Assembly: GCF_003441615.1 (NCBI RefSeq)
Contig: NZ_CP031842.1
Span: 886,501 to 950,500 of the forward strand
Source: Dechloromonas sp. HYN0024
GTDB lineage: Bacteria; Pseudomonadota; Gammaproteobacteria; Burkholderiales; Rhodocyclaceae
DNA length: 64,000 nucleotides
Direction: 5' to 3'
In this document: in pieces, positions 55,107 to 64,000 of the stretch
How positions within the stretch are numbered: the stretch's first letter is position 1
How the letters are laid out: each line of letters starts with the position of its first letter
Notes under the pieces: generated by a model
Seen by the model: the letters and a program-made list of their open reading frames with translations, nothing else
Databases searched by the model: none
Told to the model about the DNA's origin: nothing
Translations under genes and position numbers: made by a program

Positions 55107-55665
55107 GGTGCAGAGATGTCACTAATGATATTTAAAATCGAATATGTTGTTTATACAATTTCATGCCGTGGATGGGTTGATATAGGTCAATGAAGTGCCA
55201 GTCACTAGAAATTTAAGTTGGCCGAGGCATCGACAGGAGCGACAGTGGTGGCTATTGATTTTTCACGCTGCCACTGTTTTCTCTACTGGTATCTGTATGA
55301 TTCTTAGTGGGAGATCGGCAATTTGGTGTATTTTTGACCTTGTCTAATAGATTCTTTGGCGTCCTGCGCTCAGGATTTTTTCGAAGATGCTCTGACAAAA
55401 TCATTTGTGATAGTACGAGTGCGAGTGAGCAAGAGGTCGGAAGAAATGCAAAAAATATTGAAATATGAAAAACATAAAAAATATATTTTCGGGTGAATTT
55501 TTCGGTTTTCGGCTCATAATCTCTACTTTTACCTAACTGAAAGCTTAGGGAGTGCCTAGATATTCCGGGGCGATTCAGGTTGATTGGCCCCTCGCTGGCT
55601 TGTTGTTTGGTGGTGTTTGATACAGTTGTCACTTCTTTGTTGTTGTGGTGCTTGTAAGGTGCCTC
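55107..55665. other. A/T-rich divergent regulatory region between cheY and the hybrid kinase
   Basis: This 559-bp gap is clearly more A/T-rich than the neighbourhood. It holds the FNR-type site and a -10 for cheY on its left. The 126-codon frame on the minus strand (55252-55632) has no ribosome site and an odd composition and is not supported. I see no RNA gene. The hybrid kinase promoter must lie on the right half. Confidence 0.6.
55150..55190 (-). promoter_or_regulatory. Putative class II FNR/ANR-dependent promoter of the cheY operon
   Basis: TTGATATAGGTCAA (55177-55190) matches the FNR consensus TTGAT-N4-ATCAA in 9 of 10 positions. On the minus strand a TATAAA hexamer (55155-55150) is centred 31 bp downstream of the box, which places the box near -41.5, the position of class II FNR activation. 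The start would be near 55142, giving a leader of about 36 nt before cheY. Confidence 0.6.
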
Positions 55666-58614
55666 ATGCTAGCTCTCCGATCGTCCAATCATTTTCGTGG
55701 CAAGAGTGTCGCTCAGAACAATGGCTCGGTATTTTTGGTCTTTGGCGTCGTTGTTTTCGCCTTGTTGGTCCTGTGGCATCTGCAAAAACTGGCATTGGCT
55801 CAGGCTGAAATAACTACACAGAATCTTGCAAAATCGGTCGAGCAGACCATCGAGGGCGCAATTGACGCCGTTGATTACGCGCTGCAAAGCTCATCCGACG
55901 AAATCAATCACCAGTTGTCCAGCGGTGCCCCTGATGCAGAACAAGTCAATCAGTTTCTTGCCCGCCATCAAGAACGGGTAGCCCATATAGACTTGCTGCG
56001 CGCCACCAATTCAGCGGGCGAAGCGATCTATGGCAATGGCGTTGATCCGGCGAAAAAGGCCAGTCTGGCCGAACGTGATTATTTCAAACGGCTGCATGAT
56101 GATCCCAGCTTGGGATTGGTGATCTCAGAGCCGATTATTGGCAAAATTTCTCAGAAATGGATCTGGCTGATGGCCAGACGCCTGCAAAATCCCGATGGCA
56201 GTTTTGCCGGGGTCGTCTATGGCTCAATCTTTATTGACGATATCGTCAAGATGTTTGACGCCTTGAGTCTTCCTCCTGGGAGTGCCGTGTCACTCCGTGA
56301 TCAGAGCCTGTCTGTCGTTGCGCGTACAACATTTGACGCATCCAAGCCTTTGCCTATCGGCGACAAAAATATATCGCCAGCGTTTCGTGCAGCCTTCGAA
56401 AAAAATATGGCCGAAGGCACATATGACAGTGGCAATGGTGCAGCGGATGGGGTGCGGCGCATCTATTCATATCATCGCAACCCGAAGTATGGCTTTACCG
56501 TTCTTGTCGGCATTCCCAAGGCTGTCGCAATGGAGGAATGGAATAGGCAGGCGGCTACGATCATCGTCCTGCTTTCATTATTTGTCGCCGGCTACTTTTG
56601 GTTGGCGCGCTCCAGCAGCGCGGCATGGGCGCTCCAGCGGCAGAATCTGAAAGATTTGTCCGAAACCCAGTTTGCTCTGGATCGGGCGGGTATTGCAATT
56701 CACTGGGTTAGTGCCGAGACAGGGCAACTTCTCTACGTGAACCAAAGTGCAGCCGAGATGCTCGGATATACAGTTGAAGAGATGCTGGCGCTAAAAATCC
56801 CGGATCTTGACCCAAACTTTCCTGCCGGGGACTTCAAGCAGATTACCGGAACCATGTTTGCCAATGGAACCGCGCGCTTTGAGAGCACCTTGATGCACAA
56901 GGATGGCTCGCTGGTGCCGGTAGAACTGGTCGGCTATGTATTTCCAGAGCAGGAAGGTCACCCACGCCGATTTATTACGTTTCTCACTGACATCTCTCAG
57001 CGCATAGCCCAGGCGCAGGCGCTGATTTCCGCCAAGGAAGCCTCGGAAGCTGCGAGTCTGGCAAAGAGTCGGTTTCTGGCTAACATGAGTCACGAAATAA
57101 GAACCCCGATGAATGCCATCATCGGCATGACCCATATCCTGCGTCGGAGCATAACGACGCCAGACCAGTTGGACAAACTGGGAAAAATTGCCGCGGCTGC
57201 CGAGCACCTGCTAGGCATCATCAACGATATCCTCGACCTCTCAAAAATCGAGGCCGACAAGATTGTTCTAGAGAAGATGAACTTTGATCTTGAATCGGTG
57301 CTGACGCGCACCTGCAGGATCGTTATTGACCGTGCCCACGCAAAACAGCTAGAACTGATTGTTGATATTGAACCGGTTGTTCGTATTCTGAATGGCGACG
57401 CCAGTCGCCTCAGCCAGGCCTTGCTCAATTATCTGGTCAACGCCATAAAGTTCACCGAGTGTGGAACTATTACCCTACGGGCACGTGCCGTAGAAAAATC
57501 TGAAACCGACATATTGTTGTGCTTTGAGGTTCAGGATACTGGTATCGGCATAGCGCCAGAAGCTTTAGGCAGGCTGTTTCAATCGTTTGAGCAGGCTGAC
57601 AGTTCGACGACGCGTAAGTATGGCGGCACCGGACTCGGCTTGTCTATTACCAGGCGTTTGGCCAATCTCATGGGCGGAGACGCTGGTGTTGAAAGCACGA
57701 TCAACGTTGGCAGCACCTTCTGGATGACTGCTCGGTTTGGTCTCGTCAGTGTCGATGCTGGAAGGCACCAGATTCCCGAATTGAAAGGGATGCGCGCACT
57801 GGTCGTTGATGACACGCCGATGACCTGTGTGGTTCATGCACAGTTATTACGTATGGTCGGCATCGATGCGGAAGTGGCTTCCTCCGGCGAAGAGGCGGTC
57901 AATATGGTCATCCGGGCCAATCAAGATGGCACACCGTTCGATCTATTGCTAATCGACATGCTGATGCCCGGCGTCGATGGCTTTGAAATGCTGTCAATGC
58001 TGCACCGCCAGCAAACTCAGATACCCATGGCTTGGCTGGTGACTGCTTCCGGGGACACTGCAATCCTCGACGATGCGCCTCTGGCCGGTTTTTCGGAGAC
58101 GCTCCTCAAACCACTTTCAATAAGCATCCTCCATCAGGCATTGATGAAGCATCTACATACGTTGCTTCATCAATCTGAAAAAGTGATGCCCTTGCTAACA
58201 GATCATGCCGAAATATCATTTGAATTCCTTAAACGAAGCTTCCCGGATATGCGCCTGTTGCTCGTTGAAGATGAGCCTATCAATCAGGAAGTCGCCCGAG
58301 AAATTCTCGCAGAACTCGGCTGGAAGATAGACGTTGCCAACAATGGTCGTGAAGCCGTAGAACTTGTCAGTCAGCATCGCTACGATCTTATCCTGATGGA
58401 TATGCAAATGCCCATCATGAGTGGCTTGGAGGCGACCCGCCTGATCCGTCAGTTGCCCGACTGCAAAGACATACCGATTCTGGCCATGACGGCGAATGCA
58501 TTCGTTGAGGATAGAGAAGCATGTTTCGATGCTGGCATGAATGATTTCCTGATCAAGCCAGTGATGCCTGACATATTGTTCGATACGTTGCGGGTGTGGG
58601 TAAAAGCCGCTTAA
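55666..58614 (+). CDS. Hybrid sensor histidine kinase with two receiver domains
   Basis: The 982-residue protein has a membrane helix (about 23-43), a periplasmic PDC/dCache-like sensor (about 45-295), a second helix (ATIIVLLSLFVAGYFWLA) and a PAS domain (about 335-450). The kinase core has His in LANMSHEIRTPMNAIIG and ATPase motifs (QDTGIGIAPEAL, GTGLGLSITRRL). Receiver 1 has LLIDMLMPGVDG and receiver 2 has LILMDMQMPIMSG. ATG 55666 follows AAGG; the frame runs upstream from GTG 55645. There is no Hpt domain, so an external one is needed. Codon use is less GC-rich than its neighbours. Confidence 0.88.
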   Translation: MLALRSSNHFRGKSVAQNNGSVFLVFGVVVFALLVLWHLQKLALAQAEITTQNLAKSVEQTIEGAIDAVDYALQSSSDEINHQLSSGAPDAEQVNQFLARHQERVAHIDLLRATNSAGEAIYGNGVDPAKKASLAERDYFKRLHDDPSLGLVISEPIIGKISQKWIWLMARRLQNPDGSFAGVVYGSIFIDDIVKMFDALSLPPGSAVSLRDQSLSVVARTTFDASKPLPIGDKNISPAFRAAFEKNMAEGTYDSGNGAADGVRRIYSYHRNPKYGFTVLVGIPKAVAMEEWNRQAATIIVLLSLFVAGYFWLARSSSAAWALQRQNLKDLSETQFALDRAGIAIHWVSAETGQLLYVNQSAAEMLGYTVEEMLALKIPDLDPNFPAGDFKQITGTMFANGTARFESTLMHKDGSLVPVELVGYVFPEQEGHPRRFITFLTDISQRIAQAQALISAKEASEAASLAKSRFLANMSHEIRTPMNAIIGMTHILRRSITTPDQLDKLGKIAAAAEHLLGIINDILDLSKIEADKIVLEKMNFDLESVLTRTCRIVIDRAHAKQLELIVDIEPVVRILNGDASRLSQALLNYLVNAIKFTECGTITLRARAVEKSETDILLCFEVQDTGIGIAPEALGRLFQSFEQADSSTTRKYGGTGLGLSITRRLANLMGGDAGVESTINVGSTFWMTARFGLVSVDAGRHQIPELKGMRALVVDDTPMTCVVHAQLLRMVGIDAEVASSGEEAVNMVIRANQDGTPFDLLLIDMLMPGVDGFEMLSMLHRQQTQIPMAWLVTASGDTAILDDAPLAGFSETLLKPLSISILHQALMKHLHTLLHQSEKVMPLLTDHAEISFEFLKRSFPDMRLLLVEDEPINQEVAREILAELGWKIDVANNGREAVELVSQHRYDLILMDMQMPIMSGLEATRLIRQLPDCKDIPILAMTANAFVEDREACFDAGMNDFLIKPVMPDILFDTLRVWVKAA

Positions 58615-58825
58615 GGCAGCGCTGCCAAACCGTTTGAATTCGACCGTCGAGAGAGACTGCGCGGCTTGCGATGAGTTGCTAAACACCATTGGCCGAGTAC
58701 TTGTTGCCGGAAGTCGGAAGCTTCGGTTCGCGGGATTGTTAAAGCCAGCTGCCAGCCCGTGACCATTGGTGATTTGAATTGCATCGAGGGTCGTTGCCCA
58801 GCAGTGGCTTTGCCTGCATTAAACG

Positions 58826-58857
58826 AAAAAGGCCGACACCTCGTGAGTGTCGGCCTT
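58826..58857 (-). terminator. Rho-independent terminator of aceA
   Basis: Stem AGGCCGACAC/GTGTCGGCCT with a 6-nt centre, followed on the minus strand by TTTTTCG, 44 bp after the aceA stop. The preceding gap 58615-58825 shows nothing supported. Confidence 0.88.
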
Positions 58858-58900
58858 CGTTTGCCGCCCGGTCGGGCGGCAATTCAAAGCGGTGTGCTTC

Positions 58901-60199
58901 TTAGTGGAACTGTTCTTCTTCGGTCGAGCCGGTCAGCGCGGTAACGCTGGACTTGCCACCCTGGATCACGGTGGTGACGTCGTCGAAGTAACCGGTACCG
59001 ACTTCCTGCTGGTGCGAAACGAACGTGTAGCCACGGTCGCGAGCGGCGAATTCCGGCTCCTGAACCTTCTCGACGTAGGCCGACATGCCGCGCTTGGCGT
59101 AGTCCTGGGCCAGGTCGAACATGTGGTACCACATGTTGTGAATGCCAGCCAGGGTGATGAACTGGTACTTGTAGCCCATGGCGCCGAGTTCCTTCTGGAA
59201 TTTGGCAATGGTGGCATCGTCGAGGTTCTTCTTCCAGTTGAAGGAAGGCGAGCAGTTGTAGGCCAGCATCTTGCCCGGGTGGACCTTATGAACGGCTTCG
59301 GCGAACTTGCGGGCGAATTCCAGATCCGGCGTGCCGGTTTCGCACCACACCAGGTCGGCGTAGTCAGCGTAAGCGATGGCGCGGGAGATGGCCTGGTCAA
59401 GACCCTTCTTGGTCTTGTAGAAGCCTTCGGCGGTACGCTCGCCGGTCAGGAAGGGCTTGTCGTTTTCGTCGTAGTCAGAGGTCAGCAGGTCAGCGGCTTC
59501 GGCATCGGTACGGGCGATAACCAGGGTCGGCACGCCATAGACGTCGGCAGCCATACGGGCAGCGATCAGCTTCTGGATGGCTTCGGTGGTCGGAACCAGA
59601 ACCTTGCCGCCCATGTGGCCGCACTTCTTGACGGAGGCCAGCTGGTCTTCCCAATGCACGCCAGCTGCGCCAGCGCGGATCATGGCCTTCATCAGTTCGT
59701 AGGCGTTCAGCACGCCGCCGAAACCGGCTTCAGCGTCAGCCACGATCGGCAGGTGGTATTCAACGTGACCAGCATCGCCGGCGTTGATGTTTTTCGACCA
59801 CTGGATTTCGTCGGCGCGGTTGAAGGCGTTGTTGATGCGCTCAACAACCTTCGGCACGGAGTCAACCGGGTACAGGGACTGGTCCGGGTACATGGCGGCG
59901 TATTCGTTGTTGTCAGCAGCAACTTGCCAGCCAGACAGGTAGATGGCCTTGATGCCAGCCTTGGCTTGCTGAACGGCTTGGCCGCCGGTCAGGGCGCCCA
60001 GACAGTTGACGTAGGGGGTGTTGTTGACCAGATCCCAGAGCTTCTCGGCGCCGCGGCGGGCCAGGGTGTGCTCGACCTGGAAAGAACCGCGCAGGCGGAC
60101 GACGTCAGCAGCGGAGTAACCGCGCTTGATGCCCTTCCAGCGGGGGTTTTCAGCCCAGTCTTTTTCGAGGGCGGCGATTTGCTGTTCGCGAGTGCTCAT
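58901..60199 (-). CDS. aceA: Isocitrate lyase
   Basis: Splits isocitrate into glyoxylate and succinate, first step of the glyoxylate bypass. The 432 residues have the catalytic signature [11 protein letters not shown] (active-site Cys), [27 protein letters not shown] and the N-terminal [19 protein letters not shown] 60199 follows GAGGA. It has its own terminator and a palindromic operator candidate 108 bp upstream. Confidence 0.97.
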   Translation of the reverse strand: MSTREQQIAALEKDWAENPRWKGIKRGYSAADVVRLRGSFQVEHTLARRGAEKLWDLVNNTPYVNCLGALTGGQAVQQAKAGIKAIYLSGWQVAADNNEYAAMYPDQSLYPVDSVPKVVERINNAFNRADEIQWSKNINAGDAGHVEYHLPIVADAEAGFGGVLNAYELMKAMIRAGAAGVHWEDQLASVKKCGHMGGKVLVPTTEAIQKLIAARMAADVYGVPTLVIARTDAEAADLLTSDYDENDKPFLTGERTAEGFYKTKKGLDQAISRAIAYADYADLVWCETGTPDLEFARKFAEAVHKVHPGKMLAYNCSPSFNWKKNLDDATIAKFQKELGAMGYKYQFITLAGIHNMWYHMFDLAQDYAKRGMSAYVEKVQEPEFAARDRGYTFVSHQQEVGTGYFDDVTTVIQGGKSSVTALTGSTEEEQFH

Positions 60200-60306
60200 G
60201 TGAATTCCTCAGATAATTTGGTTTGGGGGTTTCGGCGAAGAACCGAGTGCCTATGGTGCAGTGCCGATGGAAGAAAGTATAGTGATTTTTTTGCGGGGCA
60301 GCAACA

Positions 60307-60327
60307 GTCTTATATAAGACATAAGAC
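60307..60327. promoter_or_regulatory. Palindromic operator candidate upstream of aceA
   Basis: Perfect 14-bp palindrome GTCTTATATAAGAC (60307-60320) followed directly by another half site ATAAGAC (60321-60327). A 12/14 match lies before aceB. The GT..AC ends are like GntR/FadR-family operators. It sits in the otherwise gene-free, A/T-rich gap 60200-60416. Confidence 0.6.
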
Positions 60328-60416
60328 AAAATATTGTTAAATAAAAACAGCGTGTTGCAATCAATATTTCACGATGCAAAACGCTGTTTGTTTTTATGAA
60401 ATGAAATTGCGCTGCG

Positions 60417-60908
60417 TCAGCACAATGATTTGCTGCTAACCAGAACGCCATCTTCATCGGCATAGAGCATTTCGCCGGGGTTGAAGGTGACGCCGCCGAA
60501 GGTGACGGCAATATTTTTGTCCCCTACGCCCTTCTTGAGGGTCTTCTGGGGATGGGTGTTGAGGGCGCGAACGCCGATATCGATGCCATTGATGTCACCC
60601 GAGTCGCGGATGCAGCCATAGACCACCGCGCCGGCCCAGCCATTTTTCTGGGCCAGGATGGCCAACTGGTCGCCAACCAGAGCGCAACGCAGCGAACCGC
60701 CGCCGTCGATGACGAGAACCTTGCCCCTGCCGTCTTCGGCAAAGGCTTCGCGGACCAGCGAGTTGTCCTCGAAGATCTTGAGCGTGACGATTTCGCCGGA
60801 AAAGCTGGTGCGGGCGCCGTAGCGCTGGAACATCGGGGCGACAACGCGGACGGTCTTGCCCAGTTCGGCTTCGAATTGATCGCAAAAGTCGGGGGTCTTG
60901 AAGGTCAT
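60417..60908 (-). CDS. rraA: RraA-family protein (4-hydroxy-4-methyl-2-oxoglutarate aldolase / RNase E inhibitor homologue)
   Basis: The 163-residue protein has family motifs [22 protein letters not shown] (read in parts), [14 protein letters not shown] and [15 protein letters not shown]. Such proteins form trimeric rings; some inhibit RNase E and others act as aldolase/oxaloacetate decarboxylase with the R-D metal motif (CIRDS) seen here. Which role applies is not decidable. Upstream lies the clpA terminator, so it is transcribed alone. Confidence 0.92.
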   Translation of the reverse strand: MTFKTPDFCDQFEAELGKTVRVVAPMFQRYGARTSFSGEIVTLKIFEDNSLVREAFAEDGRGKVLVIDGGGSLRCALVGDQLAILAQKNGWAGAVVYGCIRDSGDINGIDIGVRALNTHPQKTLKKGVGDKNIAVTFGGVTFNPGEMLYADEDGVLVSSKSLC

Positions 60909-60925
60909 GCTGGAATCCTCTCAAT

Positions 60926-60955
60926 AAAAAAGCCGTGCAATGTTGCACGGCTTTT
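60926..60955 (-). terminator. Rho-independent terminator of clpA
   Basis: Stem AAAAGCCGTGCAA/TTGCACGGCTTTT with a 2-base centre and six T residues on the minus strand, 19 bp after the clpA stop. Confidence 0.9.
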
Positions 60956-60973
60956 GGGGTGGATGGCAATCGT

Positions 60974-63234
<2,261 letters not shown>

Positions 63235-63235
<1 letters not shown>

Positions 63236-63543
63236 CAGTTTTCCTCCATGATGCAGGCAAGCGGGTGCTGATGCTGGCGTGCGTAGGCAATGACCTGTTC
63301 AACTTTGGTCGCAGCGATATCCTTGGGGAAAATCCCGCAGACGCCACGACCCTCGTTATGAACTTTGAGCATGATTTGCGTTGCTTGTTCAGTATCCAGA
63401 GAAAAAAACCGCTGCAGAACGGTGATGACGAAATCCATCGGGGTGTAATCGTCGTTCAGCAGCAGCACCTTGAACATCTTTGGCGGCCCCAGCCTGCTGC
63501 GCTGTGTCGCCAGTTGTCCGCCTTCTTGAGCCTTTGTCGCCAT
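63235..63543 (-). CDS. clpS: ATP-dependent Clp protease adaptor ClpS
   Basis: The 102-residue N-degron adaptor has the flexible N terminus, [21 protein letters not shown] with the conserved substrate-pocket Asp residues, and [13 protein letters not shown] (read in parts). It delivers N-end-rule substrates to ClpAP. Overlaps clpA by one base; classic clpS-clpA operon. Confidence 0.96.
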
Positions 63544-63667
63544 GCGTTCGATTTTATACAGTCCGTCTTAATCCGCAATATAAAACATGGGGATAGATTT
63601 TCTGATTTCCAGATCAGGCGCGGGATTGGCCGGGTAAATATTTGCTGCGCTGCGGCATCGAAACTTG

Positions 63668-63696
63668 TTGACGACATATTTCAAGTGGCGTAGAAA
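63668..63696 (+). promoter_or_regulatory. Possible promoter of the cold-shock gene
   Basis: TTGACG (63668-63673) and TAGAAA (63691-63696) are separated by 17 bp. A start near 63703 would give a leader of about 113 nt, in line with the long leaders of cspA-type mRNAs. The -10 is imperfect. Nothing else is seen in the 63544-63815 gap. Confidence 0.4.
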
Positions 63697-63815
63697 GCAA
63701 TCGTGTTTGGCTTCTAGATGTATCGAGGTTGCTGCAATGCACCGGGTCACTGAGTTCAAACAGGGAGTCGGGGAGACCCGTAAATTTGTTCGTTTTTTGT
63801 AAGAAAGTTGCAAAC

Positions 63816-64000
63816 ATGGCACTCGGTACTGTCAAGTGGTTCAATGATTCCAAGGGTTTTGGTTTTATCACTCCTGATGATGGCAGCGAAGATCTCTTCG
63901 CTCACTTCTCCGCCATCAACATGAATGGTTTCAAGACTCTCAAGGAAGGTCAAAAAGTTTCCTTCGATGTCGTGCAAGGCCCCAAGGGCAAGCAGGCTTC
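63816..64000 (+). CDS. cspA: Cold-shock protein of the CspA family, 3' end outside the window
   Basis: The visible 61 codons read [20 protein letters not shown].. with RNP1 (KGFGFI) and RNP2 (LFAHFSAI), the nucleic-acid-binding motifs of the cold-shock domain. A full protein is about 67-70 residues. It works as an RNA chaperone. The ATG is preceded by AAGAAAG at about 8 nt. Confidence 0.95.
   Translation, partial: MALGTVKWFNDSKGFGFITPDDGSEDLFAHFSAINMNGFKTLKEGQKVSFDVVQGPKGKQA

Noticed and set aside
55252..55632. Minus-strand frame of 126 codons in the cheY/hybrid kinase gap
   Set aside because: No ribosome site, odd composition with no domain, in an A/T-rich regulatory gap; coding not supported.
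58847..60340. Plus-strand frame of 497 codons over isocitrate lyase
   Set aside because: Antisense shadow of aceA in GC-rich DNA.

Overview
The window looks like chromosomal DNA of a facultatively anaerobic, GC-rich betaproteobacterium of the Rhodocyclales (Dechloromonas/Azonexus-like). This placement is inferred from gene content: a soxCDYZAXB thiosulfate-oxidation cluster, monomeric NADP isocitrate dehydrogenase, split PntA transhydrogenase, glyoxylate-bypass genes, many c-type cytochromes and a large chemotaxis cluster. Codon use and gene density are mostly uniform. I saw no rRNA, tRNA, CRISPR array or insertion sequence.

Layout. 1-6.2 kb: the 5-histidylcysteine sulfoxide synthase gene ovoA (cut by the left edge), two tiny translationally coupled ORFs, an RstAB-type two-component system, dsbB, rpmG-rpmB and radC. 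6.2-8.6 kb: coaBC-dut and a diheme cytochrome c4. 8.6-19.2 kb: a sulfur-oxidation region with flavocytochrome c (fccB plus a monoheme cytochrome) divergent from an ArsR-type regulator and soxC-D-Y-Z-A-X-B, then a periplasmic rhodanese and a convergent YeeE/YedE transporter. 19.2-30.3 kb: a chemoreceptor, pntB-pntAb-pntAa divergent from icd, two orphan conserved ORFs, a SpoU-type methyltransferase, a DsrE-like periplasmic protein, murI and a class III CoA-transferase. 30.3-36.5 kb: a TonB-like protein, an ankyrin protein, a small conserved ORF, and an lrgA-lrgB-sensor kinase-response regulator operon in which lrgB is broken by a one-base frameshift. 36.7-39.4 kb: malate synthase A (aceB) and a divergent LysR regulator. 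39.5-58.6 kb: a chemotaxis block (cheY, receptor, STAS, cheA, three receptors interleaved with two cheW, two cheD, cheR, cheB, HDOD) flanked by two histidine kinases. 58.9-64 kb: isocitrate lyase (aceA), rraA, clpA-clpS and the start of a cold-shock gene.

How it fits together. The sulfur genes give periplasmic oxidation of thiosulfate and sulfide feeding electrons to c-type cytochromes. aceA, aceB, icd and pntAB control carbon flow between the TCA cycle and glyoxylate bypass and the supply of NADPH. aceA and aceB are about 20 kb apart but share a 14-bp palindromic element in their upstream regions. The chemotaxis block appears to be headed by a promoter with class II FNR/ANR geometry, suggesting oxygen-dependent expression. 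It also contains a visible 1.5-kb tandem duplication (cheW plus receptor signalling domain) and a 348-bp identical tract in a third receptor. The CheA carries a two-motif segment resembling the c-di-GMP-binding MshEN domain.

All calls come from reading the sequence and from remembered family features; no database search was run.
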